A DNA stretch of 6,163 nucleotides from Firmicutes bacterium UBA3941 (GCA_002385665.1 DGDX01000076.1:1-6163); one strand, 5' to 3'. Numbered from the stretch's first letter, positions 1-6,163 are shown. Translations and numbers: made by a program. The notes: generated from the letters alone by a model not told the origin.

Positions 1-29
1 GCATTCTGCGGAAACTCAAGTATTGTTAT

Positions 30-46
30 TGTGTAAATTTCACACA
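30..46. promoter_or_regulatory. Candidate LacI-family operator (17-bp palindrome)
   Basis: The sequence TGTGTAAATTTCACACA is an odd-centred inverted repeat around base 38. Seven of the eight base pairs are complementary and only the 35/41 pair fails. It ends 28 bases before the GTG start of a protein whose N-terminus is a LacI-type DNA-binding domain. LacI-family repressors commonly bind such palindromes and often control their own gene, so autoregulation is a reasonable inference. The TGTG/CACA arms also resemble a CRP-like site, so the binding protein is not certain. No clear -35/-10 pair can be placed around it with confidence. Confidence 0.45.
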
Positions 47-74
47 GAAAATGAACTTAATTTGAATGTGAGCG

Positions 75-780
75 GTGATTAGAATTCGTAGGCCAAATGT
101 AAAACTAAAAGATGTTGCAATGCTTGCAAATGTTTCTGTAGGTACTGTTTCCAGATATATTAATAAACATCCCTCGGTAAGCAAAAAAAATGCAATTAAA
201 ATACAGAAAGCTATTGATAAGCTTGGTTATATACCCAACCTGATGGCTCAGAATCTGGCTAAAGGGGTTTCAAACAATTTACTTCTCTATATACTTCAGG
301 AAAAGCCTATATTGGAATCAACATGGCTTTATGAATTACCGATTATACAGACGGTATATGATTATATTAAGCCTACCAATTATTCCCTACAGTTAGCCAT
401 GGATTATTTGGAAGATAAACTTGAGATCAGTAGGTTTTTTAATGAATATGTGAATAACAAGCGGGTAGATGGTATTATAATTTTATCTACGTTTGAAATT
501 GGCGATGCTAATATCTTAAGGTTGATAGAATCAAAAATGCCATTTGTCCTCCTTGGTAACCAGACCAATATTCAATCTACAAACCAAATTTTATTCAATA
601 ACTATGACGCCATCAATGAGATTATGGATCATCTATATGAATTGGGTCACAGGCGTATTGCTTTTATAAATGGATTCGCAAACCAGCAGCATATGATACA
701 AAGAGCAAAAGCTTACTTCGATAGCGTGCAAAGACTGGATTTAGAGACCTATGATGAATGGGTGAAAAACGCCAATGTGC
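75..780 (+). pseudogene. LacI-family repressor remnant (N-terminal ~235 residues)
   Basis: This is the regulator half of the chimera; its 3' boundary is approximate (about 705-810). What is seen: a DNA-binding domain with the family's GTVSRY recognition-helix signature, the Y-P-N turn (GYIPN at 51-55), a hinge helix, and the N-subdomain with VDGIIIL at 131-137 and the conserved D...I...HL..LGHRRIAFI block near 178-198. Intact LacI-family proteins are about 330-350 residues, so roughly the last 110 are absent. From family knowledge, the intact protein would be a sugar-responsive repressor of a carbohydrate-use gene. The ligand cannot be named. If translated, the remnant could still have a folded DNA-binding domain but would probably dimerise poorly. 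Confidence 0.7.
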
Positions 781-3038
781 CGATAACTTTAGATGCTGAT
801 GGAGAGGGCAAGTTATTATCTGTCAATATCGACGATGAAGGTTATACTCATTTAGAGCTGAAGTTAGGTGATATAGACGAAATCTACATTGTAACTTATA
901 CAAGTGTAATAGTAGCTGAATCAGGAGTTAAAATCACGAATACAGCAGCACTGGCAGGCTTCGAAGAAAAGGCAGGCAATTCAAGCAACAAGATTTTTAC
1001 TGCCAGGCAATCATCTTGGGGAACCGGCTCAGGGAGGGAAGACAGAGGACAAATTCAGATCATAAAGGTTGATAAAGAAACTGAAGAGACGATTGAAAAT
1101 AATCCTGCACAGTTCGAGCTCTATTATATACTAAATGGAGAAAAGCGTATTGTTAACGGAGCGGCACAAACAACTGAAAAAGGAATGCTCCAATATGGAA
1201 ACCTGCCATTTAGAACCTACTATTTGAGAGAAATGGAAGCACCAGAAGGATATGTTCTCACAGATGGTGAGCCCATGGAAATTATAGTAGATCGTGATAA
1301 TAAAAGTATCGAGCTGGAAATTGAAAACACCAAGATAAAGATGGATGTAACGGGCACGAAAAAGTGGATTAACGGAGAATTGAACAGACCGGATTCGATA
1401 TACCTCCAGCTTTATCAAAATGGCGCAGCTTATGGTGACCCAGTGCAATTAAGCAAAGACAATAAAAGTTCAGACGATCCAAGTCAATGGGTTTATACTT
1501 GGGAGGATCTTGACAAAACTGATATAGATGGGAAGGAGCATATCTATTCAGTAAAAGAAGTAGATGAAGAAGGAAATGATTTTGTACCCTCAAACTATGT
1601 AAAAGAGGAAGACGGCCTGAAAGTCACAAACACCTATGTTATTCCAACAAAGGGAAGTGCAGCTGCAACAAAAAAATGGGCAGACGGGCCATCAGAAAAG
1701 CCGACTATTTGGTTCAAACTGTATCGATATATTGTCGCTGCAGATGGCGGAGAAGCAGAACCGGAAGAAGTACCGGGAGCAGAAATCAAAGAATTGGCAG
1801 ATGGTGTAACAAAAGTCGTATGGACCGGGCTTGAAGAGACGGATATAAGCGGTAAACCATATAACTTCCTGGTAAAAGAGGTAGACCAAGACGGGAATGA
1901 TTTTGCACCAACCAACTATGTAAAAGCAGAAAACGGTATGGATGTAACCAATTATTACGTCAGTCCAACAGATGCCAGTGCAAAAGCAATAAAGGTTTGG
2001 GAAAATGGTCCATCAGAAAGGCCGACTACCTGGTTTAAGCTGTATCGACATATAGAAGCAGAAGGTGAAACAGCAGAAATAGGGGAAGTATTTGGAGCAG
2101 AACTGGAAGAAGTACCAGAAGCAGAAATCAAAGAATTACCATGCGGAGTCACAGAAGTAGTTTGGACTGGACTAACTAGGACCGACAAGTATGGCAATGA
2201 ATATAACTTTAGCGTAAAAGAAGTAGATGCAGAAGGTAATGACTTTGTTCCGGAAAGCTACGCAAAATCAGAGGATGGCCTCACTGTAACAAATCGATAT
2301 GTCATCCCCGAGATTTCAGTAACAGGTACCAAGGTTTGGGAAGGCGGACCTAAGGATAAGCCCGCAATAGAGCTTCAGCTATATAAGGATGGGGAAACTT
2401 TTGGTGAGCCGGTAACATTAGATGGTACGGAAGAAACTCCATGGACCTATACCTGGGTCGGTTTGGAGGCAACCGACATTAATGGAAAAGAATATATATA
2501 CACTGTAGATGAAGTTGAAACTCCCGAAAATTATGTAAAGACCCTTTCGGAGCATGGCCTCACCGTAACCAATACTTATGTTTCACCAAAGATTGAGATA
2601 ACAGGCAATAAAGTATGGATTGGTGCTCCTCTGGAAAAACCCGATATTGAACTGCAGCTATTCAGAAATGGGGAAGCCTATGGTGATCCCGTTCCTTTGA
2701 AAGATGGAGCAACTAGCTATACCTGGACTGACCTGGACTTAACGGACATGGATGGGGTTAAGTATGTATATACCATCGATGAGGCAGTTGTACCGAGAGC
2801 CTATTGGAAGACCTTGTCCGAAGATGGTCTGACAGTAATCAACACCTATGACATAGAGCTAGACAACAAGGTGCCGGGAGGAAGCGGAAGCGGTGGAAGC
2901 GAGGAAGATGGAGACAGCTTGCCGAAAACAGGAATGGTGTCCAGCCTGAGATTCTATATACCAGGTATGTTGTTGTTAGTATTAGGAACTTTGGGTATGT
3001 TTTACAACAGGAGAAAGAAAGCATTAGACAGGAAGTAA
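75..3038 (+). CDS. Chimeric ORF: truncated LacI-family repressor fused to C-terminal part of a CnaB-repeat LPXTG adhesin
   Basis: One 987-codon frame joins two unrelated protein parts. Residues 9-55 form a LacI-type helix-turn-helix (LKDVAMLANVSVGTVSRY), followed by the hinge helix (about 56-65) and the first subdomain of a periplasmic-binding-like effector domain to about 210-235 (ELGHRRIAFI at 189-198 is typical). The second effector subdomain, needed in the family for ligand closure and dimerisation, is missing. From about 236 the protein is a surface adhesin: the end of an adhesin domain (about 240-310), a SpaA-like domain (326-418), five CnaB domains (421-926), a Gly/Ser linker, LPKTG at 949-953, a membrane helix and a basic tail. 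No signal peptide exists, so export and sortase anchoring are doubtful. GTG at 75 is the first possible start, because an in-frame TGA lies at 69-71; no good Shine-Dalgarno is visible. ATG at 120 would cut into the DNA-binding domain. A deletion, recombination or assembly misjoin is likelier than a functional fusion. Confidence 0.85.
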   Translation: MIRIRRPNVKLKDVAMLANVSVGTVSRYINKHPSVSKKNAIKIQKAIDKLGYIPNLMAQNLAKGVSNNLLLYILQEKPILESTWLYELPIIQTVYDYIKPTNYSLQLAMDYLEDKLEISRFFNEYVNNKRVDGIIILSTFEIGDANILRLIESKMPFVLLGNQTNIQSTNQILFNNYDAINEIMDHLYELGHRRIAFINGFANQQHMIQRAKAYFDSVQRLDLETYDEWVKNANVPITLDADGEGKLLSVNIDDEGYTHLELKLGDIDEIYIVTYTSVIVAESGVKITNTAALAGFEEKAGNSSNKIFTARQSSWGTGSGREDRGQIQIIKVDKETEETIENNPAQFELYYILNGEKRIVNGAAQTTEKGMLQYGNLPFRTYYLREMEAPEGYVLTDGEPMEIIVDRDNKSIELEIENTKIKMDVTGTKKWINGELNRPDSIYLQLYQNGAAYGDPVQLSKDNKSSDDPSQWVYTWEDLDKTDIDGKEHIYSVKEVDEEGNDFVPSNYVKEEDGLKVTNTYVIPTKGSAAATKKWADGPSEKPTIWFKLYRYIVAADGGEAEPEEVPGAEIKELADGVTKVVWTGLEETDISGKPYNFLVKEVDQDGNDFAPTNYVKAENGMDVTNYYVSPTDASAKAIKVWENGPSERPTTWFKLYRHIEAEGETAEIGEVFGAELEEVPEAEIKELPCGVTEVVWTGLTRTDKYGNEYNFSVKEVDAEGNDFVPESYAKSEDGLTVTNRYVIPEISVTGTKVWEGGPKDKPAIELQLYKDGETFGEPVTLDGTEETPWTYTWVGLEATDINGKEYIYTVDEVETPENYVKTLSEHGLTVTNTYVSPKIEITGNKVWIGAPLEKPDIELQLFRNGEAYGDPVPLKDGATSYTWTDLDLTDMDGVKYVYTIDEAVVPRAYWKTLSEDGLTVINTYDIELDNKVPGGSGSGGSEEDGDSLPKTGMVSSLRFYIPGMLLLVLGTLGMFYNRRKKALDRK
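1050..1328 (+). other. SpaA/prealbumin-like domain in the adhesin
   Basis: Residues 326-418 start with GQIQIIKVDKET and contain YYLREMEAPEGY at 382-393. This is the signature of SpaA-type (prealbumin-like fold) domains. By family pattern K331 and E386 are the candidate isopeptide lysine and catalytic acid, and N418 in the closing IENTK is the candidate acceptor. It differs from the downstream CnaB repeats in lacking the K-x-W start. Confidence 0.75.
1335..2852 (+). repeat. Five tandem CnaB domain repeats
   Basis: Five repeats begin around W431, W535, W642, W755 and W848, giving spacings of 104, 107, 113 and 93 residues. Each carries the CnaB pattern: a lysine two residues before the Trp (K429, K533, K640, K753, K846), a glutamate in the late V-x-E strand (E495, E602, E716, E813, E903), and an asparagine in the closing TN/IN-x-Y strand (N519, N626, N740, N833, N923). 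These fit the Lys-Glu-Asn isopeptide triad of the family, so all five look competent for cross-linking. Repeats 2 and 3 share high DNA similarity (for example 1689-1732 against 2010-2053) and both have an extra acidic loop. Confidence 0.8.
2919..3038 (+). other. C-terminal cell-wall sorting signal (LPKTG)
   Basis: The codons at 2919-2933 encode LPKTG (residues 949-953). They follow a flexible Gly/Ser/Glu linker (GGSGSGGSEEDGD) and precede a hydrophobic helix at about residues 960-977 and a positively charged tail (RRKKALDRK). This is the complete three-part signal recognised by class A or related housekeeping sortases. No sortase gene is in the window. Use of the signal requires Sec export, for which the chimeric ORF offers no N-terminal signal peptide. 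Confidence 0.85.
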
Positions 3039-3111
3039 ACTGAAATTCAAATATTTGCATTATTTGTGTTAAATATCTGTATTTGGGTATGTATATGGTA
3101 ACAGGTTTATC

Positions 3112-3117
3112 TATAGT
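3112..3117 (+). promoter_or_regulatory. Possible -10 element for the catalase gene
   Basis: TATAGT lies 44 bases before the catalase start in the AT-rich 122-base gap. No good -35 hexamer sits 16-18 bases upstream, so the assignment is weak. The gap shows no GC-rich hairpin followed by T residues after the upstream ORF, so read-through from that gene cannot be excluded. I found no convincing PerR or Fur box. Confidence 0.2.
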
Positions 3118-3148
3118 AAAAATAGGTAAACATTAATAAAATATATTC

Positions 3149-3155
3149 AGGGGGA
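3149..3155 (+). promoter_or_regulatory. Ribosome binding site of the catalase gene
   Basis: AGGGGGA precedes the ATG at 3161 with a five-base spacer (ATTAA). It is a strong Shine-Dalgarno match and fixes the start codon. Confidence 0.8.
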
Positions 3156-3160
3156 ATTAA

Positions 3161-4681
3161 ATGCATAACAAAAATCAACCCAACGATGGGCGAAACACTA
3201 ATCCAAAAAAACCACTAACTGCAGTAAACGGCCGCCCTATTGCACACAATGAAAACATCAAGACCGCTGGAAAACGAGGCGGAGCAATGCTGGATGATAC
3301 CTGGTATCTTGAAAAGATGAGCCATTTCAACCGCGAAGTGATACCAGAGAGGCGAATGCACGCAAAAGGCTCCGGAGCCTTTGGAACCTTTACCGTTACC
3401 CATGATATTACTAAGTACACCAAAGCAGATCTATTCTCTGAAATCGGAAAGCAAACAGATTTATTTGTACGTTTCTCAACAGTAGCTGGTGAGAGAGGTG
3501 CAGCAGATGCAGAAAGGGATATTCGAGGTTTTGCAATAAAATTCTACACCAATGAAGGAAACTGGGATCTTGTTGGAAACAACACACCTGTCTTCTTCTT
3601 CAGAGACCCCATGCTCTTTCCCGACCTTAACCATGCTGTTAAACGAGATCCCCGCACCAATATGCGCTCCCCTCAGAATAACTGGGATTTCTGGAGCATG
3701 ATACCGGAAGCCCTGCATCAGGTAACCATAACAATGAGTGACAGAGGCATTCCAAAGAGCTATCGTCATATGCATGGCTTTGGCTCACACACCTTCTCAT
3801 TGATTAACAAGGATAATGAAAGGGTATGGGTAAAGTTCCACTTTGTATCCCAGCAGGGCATTGAAAATCTTACAGACCAAGAGGCTGCAGAGATTGTTGC
3901 TTATGATCGTGAATCCCATCAGCGGGATCTTTACGAAGCTATTGAACGGGGCGATTATCCAAGATGGACTATGTACATCCAGGTTATGACCGAGGAACAG
4001 GCAAGAAACCATCCCTACAATCCCTTTGATCTGACTAAGGTTTGGTACAAGAAAGATTTTCCACTCATTGAAGTTGGTTACTTTGAGCTGAACAGAAATC
4101 CGGAAAACTATTTTGCCGATGTTGAGCAGGCAGCCTTCAATCCTGCCGACGTGGTGCCAGGCATCGGCTATTCACCGGATCGCATGCTGCAGGGTCGCTT
4201 ATTTGCCTATGGTGATGCTCAGCGTTATCGTCTGGGAGTTAATCATCACCAGATACCGGTTAACCGTCCGAAGGTAGAAACCAATCACTTCCATCGTGAT
4301 GGTGCTATGCGGGTGGATGGCAACTATGGCAGCTTCCTGCACTATAATCCCAACTCATATGGTATGTGGAAGGATCAGAATGAACTGGCGGAGCCCCCTT
4401 ATGATGGTGATGGACCAGCAGACAACTATGACTTCCGGGAGGATGACGACAACTATTATGAGCAGCCAGGAAAACTATTCCGGCTTATGACAAAAGAAGA
4501 ACAGCAAAGGTTATTCGAAAATACCGCCCGAAATATGCAGGGCACAACAGAGCTGGTGCAAAAGCGTCATATTCGTCATTGTTATCTGGCTGATCCGGCT
4601 TATGGTGAGGGAGTAGCAAAAGCTCTAGGAATTGAAATTAAAAGCGTGGACATGAATGATACATATGGAGCGCGTGCTTAG
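3161..4681 (+). CDS. katA: Monofunctional haem catalase (clade 3 type)
   Basis: Catalase converts two hydrogen peroxide molecules to water and oxygen and acts in the cytoplasm against oxidative stress. The 506-residue length suits a small-subunit catalase. Visible residues are the distal histidine H67 (ERRMHAKG), S106 in [11 protein letters not shown], the distal asparagine N140 in [14 protein letters not shown], and the proximal haem ligand Y350 with R346 in [14 protein letters not shown]. The [19 protein letters not shown] stretch is typical of clade-3 enzymes such as those of Bacillus and Staphylococcus. No C-terminal flavodoxin-like domain is present, which rules out the large-subunit KatE type. 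The start is well supported: AGGGGGA at 3149-3155 lies five bases before the ATG. The gene stands alone, 122 bases after the chimeric ORF, and faces a convergent gene. It appears intact. In a clostridial host it would contribute to aerotolerance, which is inference. Confidence 0.97.
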   Translation: MHNKNQPNDGRNTNPKKPLTAVNGRPIAHNENIKTAGKRGGAMLDDTWYLEKMSHFNREVIPERRMHAKGSGAFGTFTVTHDITKYTKADLFSEIGKQTDLFVRFSTVAGERGAADAERDIRGFAIKFYTNEGNWDLVGNNTPVFFFRDPMLFPDLNHAVKRDPRTNMRSPQNNWDFWSMIPEALHQVTITMSDRGIPKSYRHMHGFGSHTFSLINKDNERVWVKFHFVSQQGIENLTDQEAAEIVAYDRESHQRDLYEAIERGDYPRWTMYIQVMTEEQARNHPYNPFDLTKVWYKKDFPLIEVGYFELNRNPENYFADVEQAAFNPADVVPGIGYSPDRMLQGRLFAYGDAQRYRLGVNHHQIPVNRPKVETNHFHRDGAMRVDGNYGSFLHYNPNSYGMWKDQNELAEPPYDGDGPADNYDFREDDDNYYEQPGKLFRLMTKEEQQRLFENTARNMQGTTELVQKRHIRHCYLADPAYGEGVAKALGIEIKSVDMNDTYGARA

Positions 4682-4704
4682 ACAAATTAGGCAAAAGTAT
4701 TAAG

Positions 4705-4736
4705 TTTAGAATCTTGATTAATTAGAGAGTTCTAAA
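4705..4736 (+). other. AU-rich hairpin in the catalase 3' region
   Basis: TTTAGAA (4705-4711) and TTCTAAA (4730-4736) are perfect 7-base complementary arms. The stem can be lengthened by three or four pairs if one G is bulged. It begins 23 bases after the catalase stop. It has no T-tract, so it is not a standard terminator; a role in mRNA stability is only a possibility. Confidence 0.25.
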
Positions 4737-4743
4737 TGCCAAC

Positions 4744-4802
4744 CTAGTTTCTGAAAACAGCTTAGCTTTAGAAAGTTAAAAGCAAATAAGAAAAGAAACT
4801 AG
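4744..4802 (+). other. Nested inverted repeat in the catalase 3' region
   Basis: CTAGTTTCT (4744-4752) is exactly complementary to AGAAACTAG (4794-4802). The 41-base interval contains a smaller GCTTT/AAAGC pair (4765-4769 and 4779-4783). The structure is AU-rich and lies between the catalase stop and the terminator. In such AT-rich DNA short inverted repeats can arise by chance. Confidence 0.2.
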
Positions 4803-4834
4803 AACTAACAAGCAAAATAAGGCAAAAAAATAGA

Positions 4835-4886
4835 AGAAAAACAGGAATTTTTTATGACATGATGAATTCCTGTTTTTCTCTTTTTT
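4835..4886. terminator. Bidirectional rho-independent terminator between convergent genes
   Basis: Arms at 4835-4849 (AGAAAAACAGGAATT) and 4865-4879 (AATTCCTGTTTTTCT) are a perfect 15-bp inverted repeat with a 15-base loop. On the + strand it is followed by a T-run at 4881-4886, ending catalase transcription. On the - strand the hairpin is followed by the complement of the A-run at 4824-4830, ending the membrane-protein transcript, whose stop codon is at 4889-4891. The stem is low in GC, with one central CAGG/CCTG block, but its length and position make the call strong. Confidence 0.85.
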
Positions 4887-4888
4887 AA

Positions 4889-6100
4889 CTATACCTCGGC
4901 ATCATCGCTTTCATTTGATTTATTTTCCAGGTTCTGCAGAACATTGCCTGCAAATTCTCGGCCGCCTATTCCAAATGCAATAGCAAAGGCAACGGCAATA
5001 GCACCCAGGACAATAATAAAGGCTGAGTTAACAATTGAGGTAGCTATTCCAAGCTGGTTTAATGTCATAAACGCAGCCAGTACAATAATAGCAGCTTTTG
5101 CAGCCCATGCCAATAACTTTGAACCGGAAAACCGCTTGAGTATCAGGCTTTCTACCCAGGAAGCAGCAAACAGAGCAACACCCATAATTATAATGGCGCT
5201 GATAGCTAGTGGCAGATAGGCTATTATTGCTTCCCCTACAAACCTTAATACTTCCAGATTTAGTACATTAACGGCTTCTACAACAAATAGCAGTATGAGA
5301 ATATACTTTACAATTTCTCCTATTGCTTTGGAAACTGAAAAACCCTGCAGCCTGGATTTTTCAACCGGAACTGCTTTCTGAAACAGGTTATCTGTTCCTA
5401 CTCCGGAAAGAATGTCGGACAGCAGCTTTCCTGCTATCCTTGCAATTAATGCTCCAATAATGACAATGGCAATAGCATATAAAATATTGGGTAGATAGGA
5501 AATCATCTTTTCCAGCATAGATATTGCAGGTGCCGAAATTGCTGTGATATTCAGAACCTGTAGTGCTGCAATAACAACTGGAATTAAGATCAATACATAT
5601 ACAATATAGGAGAGTACAGAGGAGATAGAAGTTTCCTCTCCAGTAGCAATGCCTGCCTTTTCCTGAACCTTGTCAACCTTTAGTTTCTTAAGTACCGGTA
5701 CGAGCAATTGTCTAACCAGCCTTGCAATAAACAAGCCTGCTACCAGGATTACAACTGCTGCAATTAAATTGGGGATATAGTCCAGAAATTGAGATACCAG
5801 AGATGCAATCGGTGCGGATACATTTTGCATGCCCAGCTTATCCAGTACACCAGGCAGGAACAAGAGAAAGACAATTAGAAATACAAGTTTCCCTAAAAAT
5901 TCAACTGAACTTCCAGTTGCTTCATCAGTAATTCCAATCTTGTCAGTATACTTGCCTACATTCAACTTTTGCAAAACTTTAACAACAATACTTTTTGCAA
6001 TGGCCGCTACAATGAGTGCGAGAACGAGCAGCAGTATGGCCGAAATCACGGAGGGGAGGGATCCAAAAACCGAGTTCCAAAATGCTTGCAAATAAATCAT
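4889..6100 (-). CDS. Multi-pass membrane protein, mechanosensitive-channel-related (conserved TM helix repeats)
   Basis: This 403-residue protein is almost entirely hydrophobic and would sit in the cytoplasmic membrane. It contains four copies of a unit made of an (L/I)P-x-x-I-led helix ending in a basic segment, then a second helix. The first helices lie at about 15-40, 109-138, 203-228 and 296-320; the second helices at about 68-90, 160-184, 259-283 and 328-350. A ninth segment at 356-378 ends in GIGGREFAGNVLQNL, which resembles the pore-lining TM3 of MscS. This layout matches the 'mechanosensitive ion channel, conserved TM helix' family. The MscS beta-domain and cytoplasmic cage are absent; the protein ends with a short acidic tail (ENKSNESDDAEV). 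A role in osmotic or membrane-tension response is inferred from the family, and the transported species is unknown. The ATG at 6100 is supported by AAAGAGG seven bases upstream. It is convergent with the catalase and appears intact. Confidence 0.85.
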   Translation of the reverse strand: MIYLQAFWNSVFGSLPSVISAILLLVLALIVAAIAKSIVVKVLQKLNVGKYTDKIGITDEATGSSVEFLGKLVFLIVFLLFLPGVLDKLGMQNVSAPIASLVSQFLDYIPNLIAAVVILVAGLFIARLVRQLLVPVLKKLKVDKVQEKAGIATGEETSISSVLSYIVYVLILIPVVIAALQVLNITAISAPAISMLEKMISYLPNILYAIAIVIIGALIARIAGKLLSDILSGVGTDNLFQKAVPVEKSRLQGFSVSKAIGEIVKYILILLFVVEAVNVLNLEVLRFVGEAIIAYLPLAISAIIIMGVALFAASWVESLILKRFSGSKLLAWAAKAAIIVLAAFMTLNQLGIATSIVNSAFIIVLGAIAVAFAIAFGIGGREFAGNVLQNLENKSNESDDAEV

Positions 6101-6107
6101 ACATCAA

Positions 6108-6114
6108 CCTCTTT
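6108..6114 (-). promoter_or_regulatory. Ribosome binding site of the membrane-protein gene
   Basis: On the - strand AAAGAGG lies seven bases before the ATG at 6100-6098. It is a good Shine-Dalgarno match and supports this start over downstream methionines. The remaining leader to 6163 is AT-rich, with no confidently placed promoter on this strand. Confidence 0.7.
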
Positions 6115-6163
6115 CTTTTTATTTAATGTAACAGGCCAAATGATTAAGTCTGTATAATGGTGT

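Larger units (their letters stand above)
790..3038 (+). pseudogene. 5'-truncated cell-wall-anchored CnaB-repeat adhesin
   Basis: This is the adhesin half of the chimera; its 5' boundary is approximate. Residues about 266-292 (DIDEIYIVTYT...GVKITNTAAL) look like the last strands of a DUF11/collagen-adhesin type domain, so the original protein probably extended well upstream with a signal peptide and ligand-binding N-terminus. A Ser/Gly-rich joint (about 312-325) leads to a SpaA-like domain and five CnaB stalk domains ending in a sortase signal. From family knowledge, such stalks are rigidified by Lys-Asn isopeptide bonds and hold a binding head away from the peptidoglycan. Here the head and export signal are gone, so the fragment is probably not displayed. 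The host-ligand specificity cannot be inferred. Confidence 0.65.

Noticed and set aside
1131..2197. Open frames on the - strand opposite the CnaB repeats
   Set aside because: They lie antisense to clear repeats, have no ribosome binding sites, and their similar sequences simply mirror the repeat structure of the real gene.
3051..3076. ATATTT...AAATAT inverted repeat as a terminator of the chimeric ORF
   Set aside because: The arms are only six AT pairs with a long loop and no following T-run, which is expected by chance in such sequence.
3039..3160. PerR or Fur box controlling the catalase
   Set aside because: The gap is AT-rich and contains partial TTAT/ATAA-like strings, but nothing close to the 15-base TTATAATnATTATAA palindrome.
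4296..4490. Small + frame inside the catalase gene
   Set aside because: It is an out-of-frame shadow of the well-conserved catalase coding sequence, with a Met/Thr-rich meaningless translation.
4944..6157. + strand frames opposite the membrane protein
   Set aside because: They are antisense shadows of the hydrophobic gene (Ala/Ile/Thr-rich), without ribosome binding sites or domain signatures.
6153..6158. TATAAT on the + strand near the window edge, as a promoter for a divergent gene
   Set aside because: It matches the -10 consensus, but no good -35 is found at the right distance and the window ends five bases later, so no downstream gene can be seen.
1..6163. Mobile element or defence island explaining the fusion
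   Set aside because: No transposase, integrase, terminal inverted repeats, target duplications, CRISPR repeats or tRNA are visible in the window.

Overview
The window looks like chromosomal DNA from a low-GC Gram-positive bacterium, most likely a member of the Clostridia. The evidence is AT-rich intergenic DNA, strong purine-rich ribosome binding sites on two of the three genes, a CnaB-repeat surface protein tail with an LPKTG sortase signal, and a clade-3 type catalase like those of Bacillota. Species cannot be assigned from the sequence alone.

Layout: (1) 1-74 is a short leader holding a 17-bp near-perfect palindrome (30-46) that resembles a LacI-family operator. (2) 75-3038 (+) is one open frame of 987 codons, but it joins two unrelated things. 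The first ~230 residues are a LacI-family transcriptional repressor: helix-turn-helix, hinge and most of the first half of the sugar-binding domain. The remaining ~750 residues are the C-terminal part of a cell-wall-anchored adhesin: the end of an adhesin domain, one SpaA-like domain, five CnaB domains, LPKTG, a membrane helix and a basic tail. (3) 3161-4681 (+) is a complete monofunctional haem catalase with its own ribosome binding site. (4) 4682-4888 is a convergent intergenic region ending in a perfect 15-bp hairpin that can terminate transcription from both sides. (5) 4889-6100 (-) is a complete multi-pass membrane protein of the mechanosensitive-channel-related 'conserved TM helix' family, built from four internal repeats. 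(6) 6101-6163 is its leader.

The catalase and the membrane protein look like ordinary, intact housekeeping or stress genes. No operon links them; they converge on the shared terminator. The one real oddity is the regulator-adhesin chimera. It lacks the C-terminal half of the repressor, and it also lacks the signal peptide and N-terminal part of the adhesin. It therefore looks like the product of a deletion, a recombination or an assembly misjoin between two genes rather than a designed new protein, although the frame is open throughout. I see no convincing evidence for a novel multi-gene system, mobile element, CRISPR array or RNA gene in this window.
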